Below, in pieces: positions 25,596 to 33,650 of a stretch of DNA of 64,000 nucleotides. Numbering within the stretch: position 1 is the stretch's first letter; each line of letters starts with the position of its first letter. Both the position numbers and the translations under genes were made by a program. The stretch is from JACCTI01 sp051005695 (GTDB lineage Bacteria; Verrucomicrobiota; Verrucomicrobiia; Chthoniobacterales; UBA10450). A model generated the notes under the pieces. That model did no database searches. It was given only the letters and a program-made list of their open reading frames with translations, and was not told the DNA's origin. The DNA is taken from the NCBI GenBank assembly GCA_051005695.1, contig JBPCJC010000046.1, positions 1 to 64,000 on the forward strand, given 5' to 3'.

Positions 25596-26509
25596 TTCAA
25601 GGCCGCTTCCGAGAGATAATAGGCGGCCACGCCACCGACGATCTCGAGGCTCTCGGCACTGATTTTATCCATCGTATCTTCGGGCGTGTGCCACGGCGGA
25701 TAATCAAAATCGATCAAGTCGATCGTCGGAATTCCGACCGCGTTCAGGGGCGTATGATCGTCGGTCATCCCGCTGTGCAGATAAGTAAAATGCTGGCGCA
25801 CCTTGAGCTTTTCCGCGCCGGCGAAAATTCCGAGCGTGAGTTCGCTCGGAGAATCGGGCGGCAGGGTGATGGTTAACGAGCGGTCGCCCACCATGTCGAA
25901 AAGAATGCCGCCGCGAAATCGTTTCACCTCGCCCGCGTCTGCCAGCGTCTTCGCGAAATAGCGGCTCCCGTAAAGACCATCGGTCGCGGTGAAATTCACG
26001 TAAGCCTCTTCGCCATCGAAAAACGCCAGCTCGACTTTGCGAGCAAAATCCGGATGCAACGAAAGCACCCGCGCCAACTCCACGAGCAAGCCGGTGCTGG
26101 AACCGCCGTCATTCGCGCCGACAAAACGGACGGTGGAAAAAAGTTTGGTGTCGTAATGCGAGCAGAGGAGAAACATCGGCGCCGCCGGATGATCTTCGTT
26201 CAACGAAAAGGTCGCGATCAGGTTTACAAACGTAATCTGGCCGCGCGGGGTTTCGTTGGTGAAAGATTGTTTGGTCACGCGCCAGCCGAAGCTCTCCAGT
26301 TGACTCGTTAGGTAAGCGCGCGATTTCTCGATCGCTTCACTAGCCGGCGGGCGCGGCCCGTACTCGACCAGTTGCTGGACGTGACGGAGCGCGTTCTCGC
26401 CGGAAAATTGCTTCCACATTTTCGTCGCCGATTCCGCGCTTTCCGGCCGCGGCTTCGCATGACAGGCAGCACCGAGCAGCGCGAGCAGAAGCAGGTAACG
26501 CGAGGTCAT
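25592..26509 (-). CDS. M28-family metallopeptidase or glutaminyl cyclase-like lipoprotein
   Basis: 305 residues from ATG 26509 with a lipobox (LLALLGAAC), so it is likely a lipoprotein of the periplasmic face. The M28 fold is shown by the two-zinc ligands: His and Asp in CSHYDTK and GANDGGSST, the catalytic Glu pair in FFDGEEAY, an Asp in LFDMVGD and a His in YPPWHTPEDTMD. The phrase order (VEYGPRPPAS near the start, then HTPLNAVGIPTIDLIDF) is closer to glutaminyl-peptide cyclotransferases than to aminopeptidases, but I cannot decide which. The longer open frame to 26893 runs into parB and is not used. Confidence 0.85.
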   Translation of the reverse strand: MTSRYLLLLALLGAACHAKPRPESAESATKMWKQFSGENALRHVQQLVEYGPRPPASEAIEKSRAYLTSQLESFGWRVTKQSFTNETPRGQITFVNLIATFSLNEDHPAAPMFLLCSHYDTKLFSTVRFVGANDGGSSTGLLVELARVLSLHPDFARKVELAFFDGEEAYVNFTATDGLYGSRYFAKTLADAGEVKRFRGGILFDMVGDRSLTITLPPDSPSELTLGIFAGAEKLKVRQHFTYLHSGMTDDHTPLNAVGIPTIDLIDFDYPPWHTPEDTMDKISAESLEIVGGVAAYYLSEAALK

Positions 26510-26535
26510 AAAAAGCTTGCCGGACTGCTCGCGAT

Positions 26536-27426
26536 TTAATTCTCGCTCGCGGGAAAACCGAGCGCATTCAAGACCCGCTGGAGATCGTCGTTCCCGTAAT
26601 ACTCGATCTCGATGCGCCCGCGTTTTTCGCCATGATGAAAAATCACGCGTGTCCCGAGATGTTGTTGCAGGCGGTTTTGCAAATCCTCCATGACCGCGTC
26701 GGTCGCGCCCGCGTGCGCCATTTTTTTTCGGCGACGCACAGTTCCGAGTTGGCGCGCGACCATGCGTTCGGCGTCGCGCACCGGCGAACTTCGGCGCAGC
26801 ACCGTCTCGGCGACGGCGAGTTGTTCCTCCGGGGCTTTCAAACCTAGCAAAACTTTTCCGTGCCCGACCGAAAGCAAACCCTGCGTCAGCCACGCCTGCA
26901 CTTGCGGATGGAGATCGAGCAAGCGCATGGAGTTCGCGACTGCCGCGCGGCTGCGCCCGACTTTCTTCGCGATATCTTCCTGGCGCATGCCGAATTCGCC
27001 CGCGAGCCGCGCGTAGGCCTGCGCTTCTTCGATGGGGTTGAGATCGGCGCGCTGCAGATTTTCAATCAAGGACAGTTCGAGAACTTCGAGATCGCTGGCC
27101 TCGCGCACGATCACCGGCGCTTCGGTCAATCCGACTTCGCGCGCGGCCCGCCACCGGCGTTCGCCGGCGATCAGTTCGCTCCGTCCGTCGACCAGCCTAA
27201 CGATCAGTGGCTGGATGATTCCGTGTTCGCGAATGGAATCGACCAACTCGCTCAAGGCTTCGGCGGCAAATTCTTTTCGCGGCTGCAACGGGCTCGGGAC
27301 AATTTCCGACAAGGGCACGCGATGAATCTTTTCGCCGGGCTCCGGAGTCGAAGGCAGCGCTGGCGGGGTCGCCGGGCGCGAGCCAATGAGAGCGCCCAAA
27401 CCTTTGCCGAGAGCGGATTTCGCCAT
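26536..27426 (-). CDS. parB: Chromosome partitioning protein ParB
   Basis: 296 residues from ATG 27426 (AKSALGKGLGALIG, the typical ParB opening). The N-terminal CTP-binding fold shows PLQPRKEF, the GERRWRAA box and ENLQRADLNPIEEA. The central HTH is DIAKKVGRSRAAVANSMRLL. A basic linker and C-terminal dimer domain (RGRIEIEYYGNDDLQRVL) complete it. ParB binds parS and spreads as a CTP clamp. No parA adjoins it and I found no clear parS (TGTTTCACGTGAAACA-type) site. The frame extends upstream to 27804 but overlaps pqiC, so I use 27426. Confidence 0.93.
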   Translation of the reverse strand: MAKSALGKGLGALIGSRPATPPALPSTPEPGEKIHRVPLSEIVPSPLQPRKEFAAEALSELVDSIREHGIIQPLIVRLVDGRSELIAGERRWRAAREVGLTEAPVIVREASDLEVLELSLIENLQRADLNPIEEAQAYARLAGEFGMRQEDIAKKVGRSRAAVANSMRLLDLHPQVQAWLTQGLLSVGHGKVLLGLKAPEEQLAVAETVLRRSSPVRDAERMVARQLGTVRRRKKMAHAGATDAVMEDLQNRLQQHLGTRVIFHHGEKRGRIEIEYYGNDDLQRVLNALGFPASEN

Positions 27427-27470
27427 GGGCGGCAGGCTACCGGAAGCGATTGCGCTGCGCAACGGAAGAG

Positions 27471-28034
27471 CTAGCGGAGGGAGGCACCGATCGCGCGCGC
27501 GCACTGCGCGAGCAGGCGACTTTCCGCGGCCACCAGCGGTTCGTAACCGTCGCCCACGATCGGTTCGCGGAAGGTGCCGCTGTGGCGCGAAATAGTGGCG
27601 CCGCTCGCGTCTTGAATTTTCCAGGAGAGATCGAGGACGGCTTCCTGGCCGCTGATTCCATGGAACTGATGAATCTCGAGCGCGACTCGATAGGTGGCGC
27701 CGGACTTGGCCTCGAGCGCGCTGTGGACGCGCGCGGAATGCAGGACCGCGCCGAGATCCGCCGCAAGCACGCGGCTGATGTTTTCCGAAAGTGAGCCAAT
27801 CCAATGTTGATGCGGCGGAAGTTGGTACTCGTTAGGCCCGCTTTGGAACACGAGCTCGGAGCGATCGATATAACTCGGCAGCGAAACCGGGCCGATGCTC
27901 ACGCTCAAGCCCGAAGCGCTGCCGACGGGCGCGCTTTCGCTCGCGCTTAACCGGAAGAATTTATCCGAAGAACCGCAGGCGGTGAGCAGGCAGAGCACGC
28001 CGGCGCAAAAAAGAAGAGGTAAACTTTGCTTCAT
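27471..28034 (-). CDS. pqiC: PqiC-type lipoprotein (ABC-type transport auxiliary component)
   Basis: 187 residues with a lipobox (CLLTACGSS). The opening FFRLSASE and the middle SVSIGPVSLPSYIDRSELVF match the PqiC/YmbA family, outer-membrane lipoproteins that dock the PqiB tube. It is the last gene of pqiA-pqiA-pqiB-pqiC, 12 bases after pqiB. The system is thought to move lipids between the membranes. A perfect iterated 9-mer at 27829 encodes the sense-strand PNE of GPNEYQ. Confidence 0.88.
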   Translation of the reverse strand: MKQSLPLLFCAGVLCLLTACGSSDKFFRLSASESAPVGSASGLSVSIGPVSLPSYIDRSELVFQSGPNEYQLPPHQHWIGSLSENISRVLAADLGAVLHSARVHSALEAKSGATYRVALEIHQFHGISGQEAVLDLSWKIQDASGATISRHSGTFREPIVGDGYEPLVAAESRLLAQCARAIGASLR

Positions 28035-28046
28035 GAATTGGGCGGA

Positions 28047-29636
28047 CTATTGCTCCGGCGGGCGCGTGCTCATGGGCGTGCCTTTCGGCGGGCGCACGTT
28101 GCCGGGTTTGCCGAAGATGAGGGAGTTCGGTTTTCGTTCCAAGGTTCCAGTGAGACCGCGCAGGGAGCGGAGAGTTTCGTCCAGCTGGCGCAGAGTCTCG
28201 GAAAGATTTTGGTAAATCGCACCGTTCTCGCCGTAGCCGCCCGCGGTCTTGTCGAGATTCGCGGCAGTGGTTTTGATCGCGGCCAGCGCGGCGGAAGCAT
28301 TCTTGATCATCTCCTCCAGCGGGAGCGCCTTAATTTTATCGAGCACCGCCGCCGCTTTTTCCTGCAACTCGCTGAACCCGGAGGAGACCGTCGGGAGCAC
28401 ATGATAACCTTGAATCTCGGCAATCGTCACGGGTGGCGCGTCCTTTTGGAAATCAAGATCGACGTAGAGCTGGCCGGTAAGAAAACTTCCGGTCTTAAGG
28501 CTGGCGCGCAATCCATCGCGGACGCCGTTTTCCATGAATTGCTCGGCCGCGACGGTGCTCTCTTTCGGCAAATTGGTGATCAGGCCCGGATCGATCTGAA
28601 TCAACACGGGCACGCGGCGCTCGGGGTCGTTAGGCAAGTAATTAAAGGAAATTCCGTGGACCGTGCCGATGCGCACTCCGCGGAATTCCACCGGCGCGTC
28701 CTCGCTCAAGCCGCGCACGCTCCCGGAAAAGAGAAGCAGGTAGGGCAGGCTGCTTTGCATGACGAACTTCTTGGTGTCATCAAGGCTGTCGTAGAGCGTG
28801 AAAGTGCTGCCGTCGCTGACCGCGGGCTCGGAACCGACGCCATCCGGTTGACCGAAAGTAATTCCGCCGAGGAGAAGCGATTCGAGCGTGCCCGCGTGCA
28901 GGTGCAAGCCGTTTGCGCCGATCTGCACATCAATCCCGCTGACGTTCCAAAACTTGGTGTTCCCGCGCACCAGCTTCGCGTAATCGGCGGAGATAAAGGC
29001 GCCGAATTCGACCTTGCCGTTTTCCGGATGAAAGACGCGCGTTTCAATTTTGCCCGCGCCTAATCCTTTGTAGAGAATGGGCGAGCCAGGGGCGATTCCG
29101 CCAGCCTCATCGGTGAGCAGGGTGACATGCAAACCGGGCACGCCTTTGGGCGTTACCGGCGGTTGTTCGAGGCCGACGAAGGCACGCCGCGGTTCCTTCG
29201 AGAGTCCGGGTTCCAGTTCGATATAGCTGCCGGAAACGATCGTGCTCAACCCGGAAACTCCCGAAGCGCCGCCGTAACGGGGACGAACGACCCAGATTTG
29301 AGTATCTTTCACCAGCAGGCGAGTGGCTTCACTGGTCATCTGCATGGTTACTACGACGCCCTTGAGATTACTCGTTAGGCGAATGGTCCCGACGGTGCCG
29401 ATATTGACGCTGCGGCACATGATCGCGGTTTTGCCTTCGGCGATGCCTTCTGCGGTTTCGAAATGGACGCTGATCTCCGGGCCACGTTCCGCATAATATT
29501 TCCACGCCAGCCAAAGCCCGAGGCAGGCGGCAAGAACTGGGATGATCCAGATCGGTGAGAAGCGGCTCCGGCTCGGTTTCACGATCGGCTGCAGCGGCGC
29601 CTCTTCTTCCTCCGCCAATGAAGATTCCTCGTCCAC
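28047..29636 (-). CDS. pqiB: PqiB, MCE-domain lipid transport protein
   Basis: 529 residues. An acidic N-terminus is followed by one TM helix (WIIPVLAACLGLWLAW) and then three MCE domains: GPEISVHFETAEGIAEGKT, then VTLLTDEAGGIAPGSPILYKG, then the block around APVEFRGVRIGTVHGI. A coiled-coil tail contains LDKIKALPLEEMIKNASAAL. E. coli PqiB has the same three-domain plan and similar length and forms a hollow tube across the periplasm. Encoded between the two PqiA genes and PqiC. Confidence 0.92.
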   Translation of the reverse strand: MDEESSLAEEEEAPLQPIVKPSRSRFSPIWIIPVLAACLGLWLAWKYYAERGPEISVHFETAEGIAEGKTAIMCRSVNIGTVGTIRLTSNLKGVVVTMQMTSEATRLLVKDTQIWVVRPRYGGASGVSGLSTIVSGSYIELEPGLSKEPRRAFVGLEQPPVTPKGVPGLHVTLLTDEAGGIAPGSPILYKGLGAGKIETRVFHPENGKVEFGAFISADYAKLVRGNTKFWNVSGIDVQIGANGLHLHAGTLESLLLGGITFGQPDGVGSEPAVSDGSTFTLYDSLDDTKKFVMQSSLPYLLLFSGSVRGLSEDAPVEFRGVRIGTVHGISFNYLPNDPERRVPVLIQIDPGLITNLPKESTVAAEQFMENGVRDGLRASLKTGSFLTGQLYVDLDFQKDAPPVTIAEIQGYHVLPTVSSGFSELQEKAAAVLDKIKALPLEEMIKNASAALAAIKTTAANLDKTAGGYGENGAIYQNLSETLRQLDETLRSLRGLTGTLERKPNSLIFGKPGNVRPPKGTPMSTRPPEQ

Positions 29637-29639
29637 GTT

Positions 29640-30269
29640 TTAACGTTCGCTTTCCGCTGGCGCTTGCGCGGCCGCATCCCAGATCAGGCGTGGATCGAAA
29701 CTCATGGCGGCGAACATCGTGAGCACCACGACCGCGGCAAACGAAAGTGCGCCCGCCCCGGGATGGATGGAAATGGTCGAGCCAAGCTGCACCACCGCGA
29801 CGAGAATGGCGACGACGAAAACATCCACCATCGACCAGCGCCCGACGAATTCCGTAACCCGGTAAAGCCTGGTCATGCGCCGCGGAGAATGGCCGGTGCG
29901 CGAAGCGCGGCAAAGACAGATGATGGAAATGATTTTCAAAACCGGAATCATCACGCTGGCGACAAAAATGATCAGGGCCACCGGATAATCGGCCTGCTGC
30001 CAAAATTGAATGACGCCGCCCATGATCGTGTTCTGGCTATCGCCGGTGAAGGATTCGACCTTCAGCACCGGCAAAAGATTCGCCGGAAAATAAAGGACCA
30101 CGGCCGCGATCGTTAACGCCCAGGTGCGCTGGATACTTTCGGGCTGCCGCAAATGCAGCCGGCTGCGGCAGCGCGGGCAGCGCCGTTCTTCCTCGGGCGA
30201 AATTTGTCCGCAGACGTGGCAGAGCGCGAGGCCGCGAGCGGCGGCGGTTTCAGGAGGGAACGCGTTCAC
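29640..30269 (-). CDS. pqiA: PqiA domain protein, second copy
   Basis: 209 residues from GTG 30269, which overlaps the stop of the first PqiA gene (GTGA). Two rubredoxin-like Cys pairs at the N-terminus (LCHVCGQ and RCPRCRS) are followed by four TM helices, with the family phrase FPANLLPVLKVESFTG and VVGRW-type (EFVGRWSMVDVFVVAIL). E. coli PqiA is one protein with two such halves; here the halves are separate genes. The long open frame to 30845 lies in the wrong frame over the first copy. Confidence 0.88.
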   Translation of the reverse strand: MNAFPPETAAARGLALCHVCGQISPEEERRCPRCRSRLHLRQPESIQRTWALTIAAVVLYFPANLLPVLKVESFTGDSQNTIMGGVIQFWQQADYPVALIIFVASVMIPVLKIISIICLCRASRTGHSPRRMTRLYRVTEFVGRWSMVDVFVVAILVAVVQLGSTISIHPGAGALSFAAVVVLTMFAAMSFDPRLIWDAAAQAPAESER

Positions 30270-30886
30270 GGGCGCGCCAGCTCCAGGCGTTCCCAGAGTT
30301 CCCGGGGATGAATCGAGCCGAGCGCGGCGGTCAGGCAAAGGATGAGGGCGATGAAAGCCCAGAACGAAATCCCCAGGGTGAGGCTGGCCAGCTTGCCCAG
30401 CTTCAATAGACTGACGAGTGCTCCGAGGAGGAAAACTTCGAGCATGTTCCAGCGCCGTGCGGCCAGGACAAAACGACAAAAGAAAAATGCGCCCGGTGCG
30501 CGCCGATTCCGAAACAACGGCAAGATTAAATAGAGCAGGCCGAAGATGAGCAGCGCGGGCGCGATGAGGATGAAGAAGGTGACCGCGCCCGCGAGATACG
30601 GCGAGCCCTGGCCTTCGAGGCCGGAGGCGCTTTGCCAGAGTAACATTTGGCTGCGGCGATAACCGGCTTCCAGGGTCATGAAAGGAAAACTGTTCGCGAC
30701 CAGGAGCAGGAGAATCGAGGCGAAAGCAAAAGCCGCGGTGCGATGGAGAGAATTTGGCGAATAGCTCAGGAGCACCGCGACACACCGGGGACAAACGACT
30801 TTCTCGCCCACGGAAACCTTCGGCATCTCGAGAAGCGCATCGCAATCCGGGCAGGCCAGCTTGCGAGTGGAACGGAAGGGATGCAC
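30266..30886 (-). CDS. pqiA: PqiA domain protein, first copy
   Basis: 206 residues. Cys pairs CPDCDAL and CPRCVAV are followed by four TM segments with VANSFPFMTLEAG and RRWNMLEVFLLGALVSLLKLG, the paired form of the PqiA repeat. It is the first gene of the pqi operon; the operon promoter should lie in the 116-base gap (30887-31002) shared with divergent mqnD. Confidence 0.88.
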   Translation of the reverse strand: MHPFRSTRKLACPDCDALLEMPKVSVGEKVVCPRCVAVLLSYSPNSLHRTAAFAFASILLLLVANSFPFMTLEAGYRRSQMLLWQSASGLEGQGSPYLAGAVTFFILIAPALLIFGLLYLILPLFRNRRAPGAFFFCRFVLAARRWNMLEVFLLGALVSLLKLGKLASLTLGISFWAFIALILCLTAALGSIHPRELWERLELARP

Positions 30887-31002
30887 GACTTGTGTTAACG
30901 CTTAGTCCACGGCGGCGGATGCCGCAAAGTGGGAAACGCGCGCCGCGCCAATTTCGCTAGGGGTCGATTGCGCGCCGCGTTCGAGTTCGCTAGCGTGCGC
31001 GC

Positions 31003-31875
31003 ATGTCAGAAGTGCCAGACGTTTTCACCCTCGGACATTCTCCGGATCCGGACGACGCCTTCATGTTTTACGCGATGGCGGAAAACAAAATCGACCTGCG
31101 TGGTTACCGCTTCGAGCATCGGCTGGAAGACATCCAAACCTTGAACGAACGCGCGCTCCGCGGCGAGTTGCACATTTCCGCGATTTCGATTCACGCCTAC
31201 GCTTACGTGAGCGAGCGCTATGCGCTCCTGCCCTGCGGCGCGAGCATGGGCGACGGCTATGGCCCGATGCTGGTGGCGACAAAAACCGATGGCCTAAAGG
31301 TTGCTCCGTCCGACGATGAAATCCGCGCGTGGCTCCGCGGCAAAACGATCGCCGTCCCGGGCTTAATGACCAGCGCCTATCTCGCGCTCCAACTTTTTCT
31401 CGGCGAATTTGCGCACGTCGTGGTCCCATTCGATCAAATTTTCGAGACCGTGAAAAACGGACGCGCGGACGCCGGTCTAATCATTCACGAAGGCCAATTG
31501 ACCTATGCGCGCAGCGGTTTCACGAAAGTCGTCGACCTCGGCGAATGGTGGCAGCGCGAGACTTCGCTCCCATTGCCTCTCGGCGGCAATGTCCTCCGCA
31601 AAGACATCACCGGCTCGGTGCGTCGCGATCTCTCGGAGATCATGCGCGAGAGCATTGACTACGGACTCGCCCATCGCGCCGAAGCCGTTACCCACTCGAT
31701 GCCCTACGCCCGCGATATGGACCAGGCGCTCGCCGGAAAATTCATCGGCATGTACGTGAATGATTACACCCGTGACTACGGCGATCGCGGGCGGACGGCG
31801 ATCCGGGAGTTTCTCAAAGCCGCACGCACTCGCGGTTACCTCGCGCGAGAGGTGGAGCTGGAATTTGTTGCCTAA
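31003..31875 (+). CDS. mqnD: 1,4-dihydroxy-6-naphthoate synthase MqnD
   Basis: 290 residues of the futalosine pathway for menaquinone, converting cyclic dehypoxanthine futalosine to 1,4-dihydroxy-6-naphthoate. The periplasmic-binding-protein-like fold starts with LGHSPDPDDAFMFYAM, the family hallmark, and has ISIHAYAYVSERYALLPCG and GLIIHEGQLTY with the catalytic His region. No other mqn gene is in the window. The TAA stop lies inside a perfect iterated 9-mer (31870-31878). Confidence 0.93.
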   Translation: MSEVPDVFTLGHSPDPDDAFMFYAMAENKIDLRGYRFEHRLEDIQTLNERALRGELHISAISIHAYAYVSERYALLPCGASMGDGYGPMLVATKTDGLKVAPSDDEIRAWLRGKTIAVPGLMTSAYLALQLFLGEFAHVVVPFDQIFETVKNGRADAGLIIHEGQLTYARSGFTKVVDLGEWWQRETSLPLPLGGNVLRKDITGSVRRDLSEIMRESIDYGLAHRAEAVTHSMPYARDMDQALAGKFIGMYVNDYTRDYGDRGRTAIREFLKAARTRGYLAREVELEFVA

Positions 31876-31901
31876 CGAGTGAAAGCCGGGCGCGTGTCGG
31901 G

Positions 31902-32081
31902 CTACTTTTTCTCGTCCTTCTTCGGCGTCTTGTTCATCTCCACCACATAGGTTTTCAGCTTGCCGGCTTCAGTCTTGAAACCATTGCTAAAATCCGCCGT
32001 CCCGTATTCAAAGAGAACGACAAAGCAGAACGCGAAGAAAAGGAAAAGGACGAGCCAGAAAAGCCCGCGAAGCAGCGACAT
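31902..32081 (-). CDS. Small single-pass membrane protein
   Basis: 59 residues from ATG 32081 with one TM helix (LLRGLFWLVLFLFFAFCFVVLF) and a charged, Lys-rich C-terminus (NKTPKKDEKK). A longer start at 32117 adds 12 residues without membrane character. It lies between mqnD (convergent) and the aminotransferase (divergent). No function is recognisable; small proteins of this plan are common in this phylum. Confidence 0.55.
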   Translation of the reverse strand: MSLLRGLFWLVLFLFFAFCFVVLFEYGTADFSNGFKTEAGKLKTYVVEMNKTPKKDEKK

Positions 32082-32185
32082 GCGAACGATGGTAACCTGC
32101 CTCCCGGGTGCGGTCAACGTAACGGATCACGCGGCGGCAAACTTCCGATTGCTCCGCTTATTCAAGCTGCCATGCTTGCCCCGCA

Positions 32186-33373
32186 ATGCGCGTCCCGTTG
32201 CTTGATTTAAGCGAACAATATCGCGCGCTCGCGGCACCGATTCGCGCAGAGTTCGACGAAATTCTGGCGACACAAAATTTCATTCTTGGCCCGAAGGTCG
32301 CGGCCTTCGAAATGGCCATGGCGCGCTACTGCGCGGTGCCGCACGCGATTGGCGTTTCCTCCGGGACTGACGCGCAACTTGCCATCCTGATGGCACTCGG
32401 GTTTGGTCCCGGCGATGCCATCCTTACGACGGCCTACACTTTTTTTGCGACGGCGGGCTGCATCGCACGCGTCGGGGCCAAGCCGGTTTTCGTCGATATC
32501 GATCCGACGACTTACAATATTTCGCCGCCGGCGCTGGCGCGTTACCTGAGCGAACACTGCAAACGCGATTCGACCGGTGCACTCAAGAATCGCGAGGGCC
32601 TGACGATCCGCGCCATCATCCCGGTGCATTTGTTCGGGCTGTGCTGCGAGATGGAGCCCATTTTGACGCTAGCAAAGGCTCACGATCTCCTGGTTATCGA
32701 AGACGCCGCGCAGGCGATCGGCGCGGAATATCCACTAGCCGCTGGCGCCGCCAAGGCGGGGACGATGGGCGAGGCCGGATACTTCAGTTTTTATCCCTCG
32801 AAAAACCTGGGGGCGGCGGGCGATGCCGGACTCGTCATCTGCCGCGACGAGACGCTGGTCGAGAAAGTGCGCATCTGTCGCCAGCACGGGATGGAGCCTC
32901 GTTATTTCCATCATTTCATCGGCGGAAATTTCCGACTCGATGAAATCCAGGCCGCCATCCTGCGAGTAAAATTGCCTCATCTCGACGCCTGGTCGGCCAG
33001 CCGGCGCGCCGTCGCCGACTTTTATCGCGCCGAATTCGAGCGCCGCGGCCTAACGAGTCATCTCACACTGCCGGCGGAACCCTATCGCACCGCCGGGTTG
33101 ACCAATCACCACATCTATCACCAATACGTTATTCGGACCGCACGCCGCGACGAACTCCAGTGGCAGCTCAGCGAACGCCAGATCGGCAACGCCATCTATT
33201 ATCCGCTCGGGCTCCATCAACAGGCTTGCTTTGCCTATCTGGGTTATCGCAAGGGTGATCTCCCCGAAACCGAGCGCGCCGCGCGCGAGACCCTCGCCCT
33301 GCCGATTTATCCGGAATTGACCCGTGAAGCACAGACTGCGGTAGTCGACGCGATCGCAGAAGTTTTCCGTTAA
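32186..33373 (+). CDS. DegT/DnrJ/EryC1-family sugar aminotransferase
   Basis: 395 residues, PLP-dependent fold type I. It has the family opening VPLLDLSEQY, the sequence GVSSGTDAQLAILMAL near the cofactor site, VIEDAAQAIGAEY with the PLP-contacting Asp, and SFYPSKNLGAAGDAG with the Schiff-base Lys. Such enzymes transaminate nucleotide-linked keto sugars for LPS, capsule or glycan synthesis. No sugar-modifying neighbour is seen, so the substrate is open. tRNA-Tyr follows 88 bases downstream. Confidence 0.9.
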   Translation: MRVPLLDLSEQYRALAAPIRAEFDEILATQNFILGPKVAAFEMAMARYCAVPHAIGVSSGTDAQLAILMALGFGPGDAILTTAYTFFATAGCIARVGAKPVFVDIDPTTYNISPPALARYLSEHCKRDSTGALKNREGLTIRAIIPVHLFGLCCEMEPILTLAKAHDLLVIEDAAQAIGAEYPLAAGAAKAGTMGEAGYFSFYPSKNLGAAGDAGLVICRDETLVEKVRICRQHGMEPRYFHHFIGGNFRLDEIQAAILRVKLPHLDAWSASRRAVADFYRAEFERRGLTSHLTLPAEPYRTAGLTNHHIYHQYVIRTARRDELQWQLSERQIGNAIYYPLGLHQQACFAYLGYRKGDLPETERAARETLALPIYPELTREAQTAVVDAIAEVFR

Positions 33374-33461
33374 CCGCCAGCGTCGGGACAGTCCGGCGAA
33401 AGCCGAGCCAAAATACTTGCGACACCACCGGCGCAACCTTATATCAACGCTCGCCCGAAAC

Positions 33462-33544
33462 GGGTAGGTACCGAAGTGGCCAAACGGGGCGGACTGTAAA
33501 TCCGCTGGCTTACGCCTTCGTTGGTTCGAATCCAACCCTGCCCA
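33462..33544 (+). tRNA. tRNA-Tyr (GTA)
   Basis: 83 bases folding as a class II tRNA. Acceptor GGGTAGG pairs with CCTGCCC, discriminator A at 33544. The anticodon stem-loop CGGACTGTAAATCCG places anticodon GTA at 33496-33498. A long variable arm follows, and the T-arm GTTGGTTCGAATCCAAC is standard. CCA is not encoded (ATT follows the acceptor). The long variable arm and GTA anticodon identify bacterial tRNA-Tyr. Confidence 0.95.
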
Positions 33545-33595
33545 TTCTTTCGCCGCGCGCCCCGTAGCCTCCCGGGTGGTCCGCCGGAAAAGCAA

Positions 33596-33623
33596 AGCGG
33601 CCGAGCCTTTCGGCCCGGCCGCT
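33596..33623 (-). terminator. Rho-independent terminator of the TonB receptor gene
   Basis: Hairpin with arms AGCGGCCGAGCC and GGCCCGGCCGCT (one mismatch) and a four-base loop. On the minus strand it is followed by a T-rich run (TTGCTTTTCC). It lies 28 bases beyond the receptor stop and could also stop read-through from tRNA-Tyr. Confidence 0.75.
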
Positions 33624-33650
33624 GCCTAACCTAACAGTTACGTCGGAACC

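Noticed and set aside
26510..26893. Upstream extension of the M28 gene
   Set aside because: It would overlap parB; the lipoprotein signal begins at 26509.
27427..27470. parS-like site near parB
   Set aside because: No 16-bp palindrome close to the usual parS consensus was seen in or around the gene.
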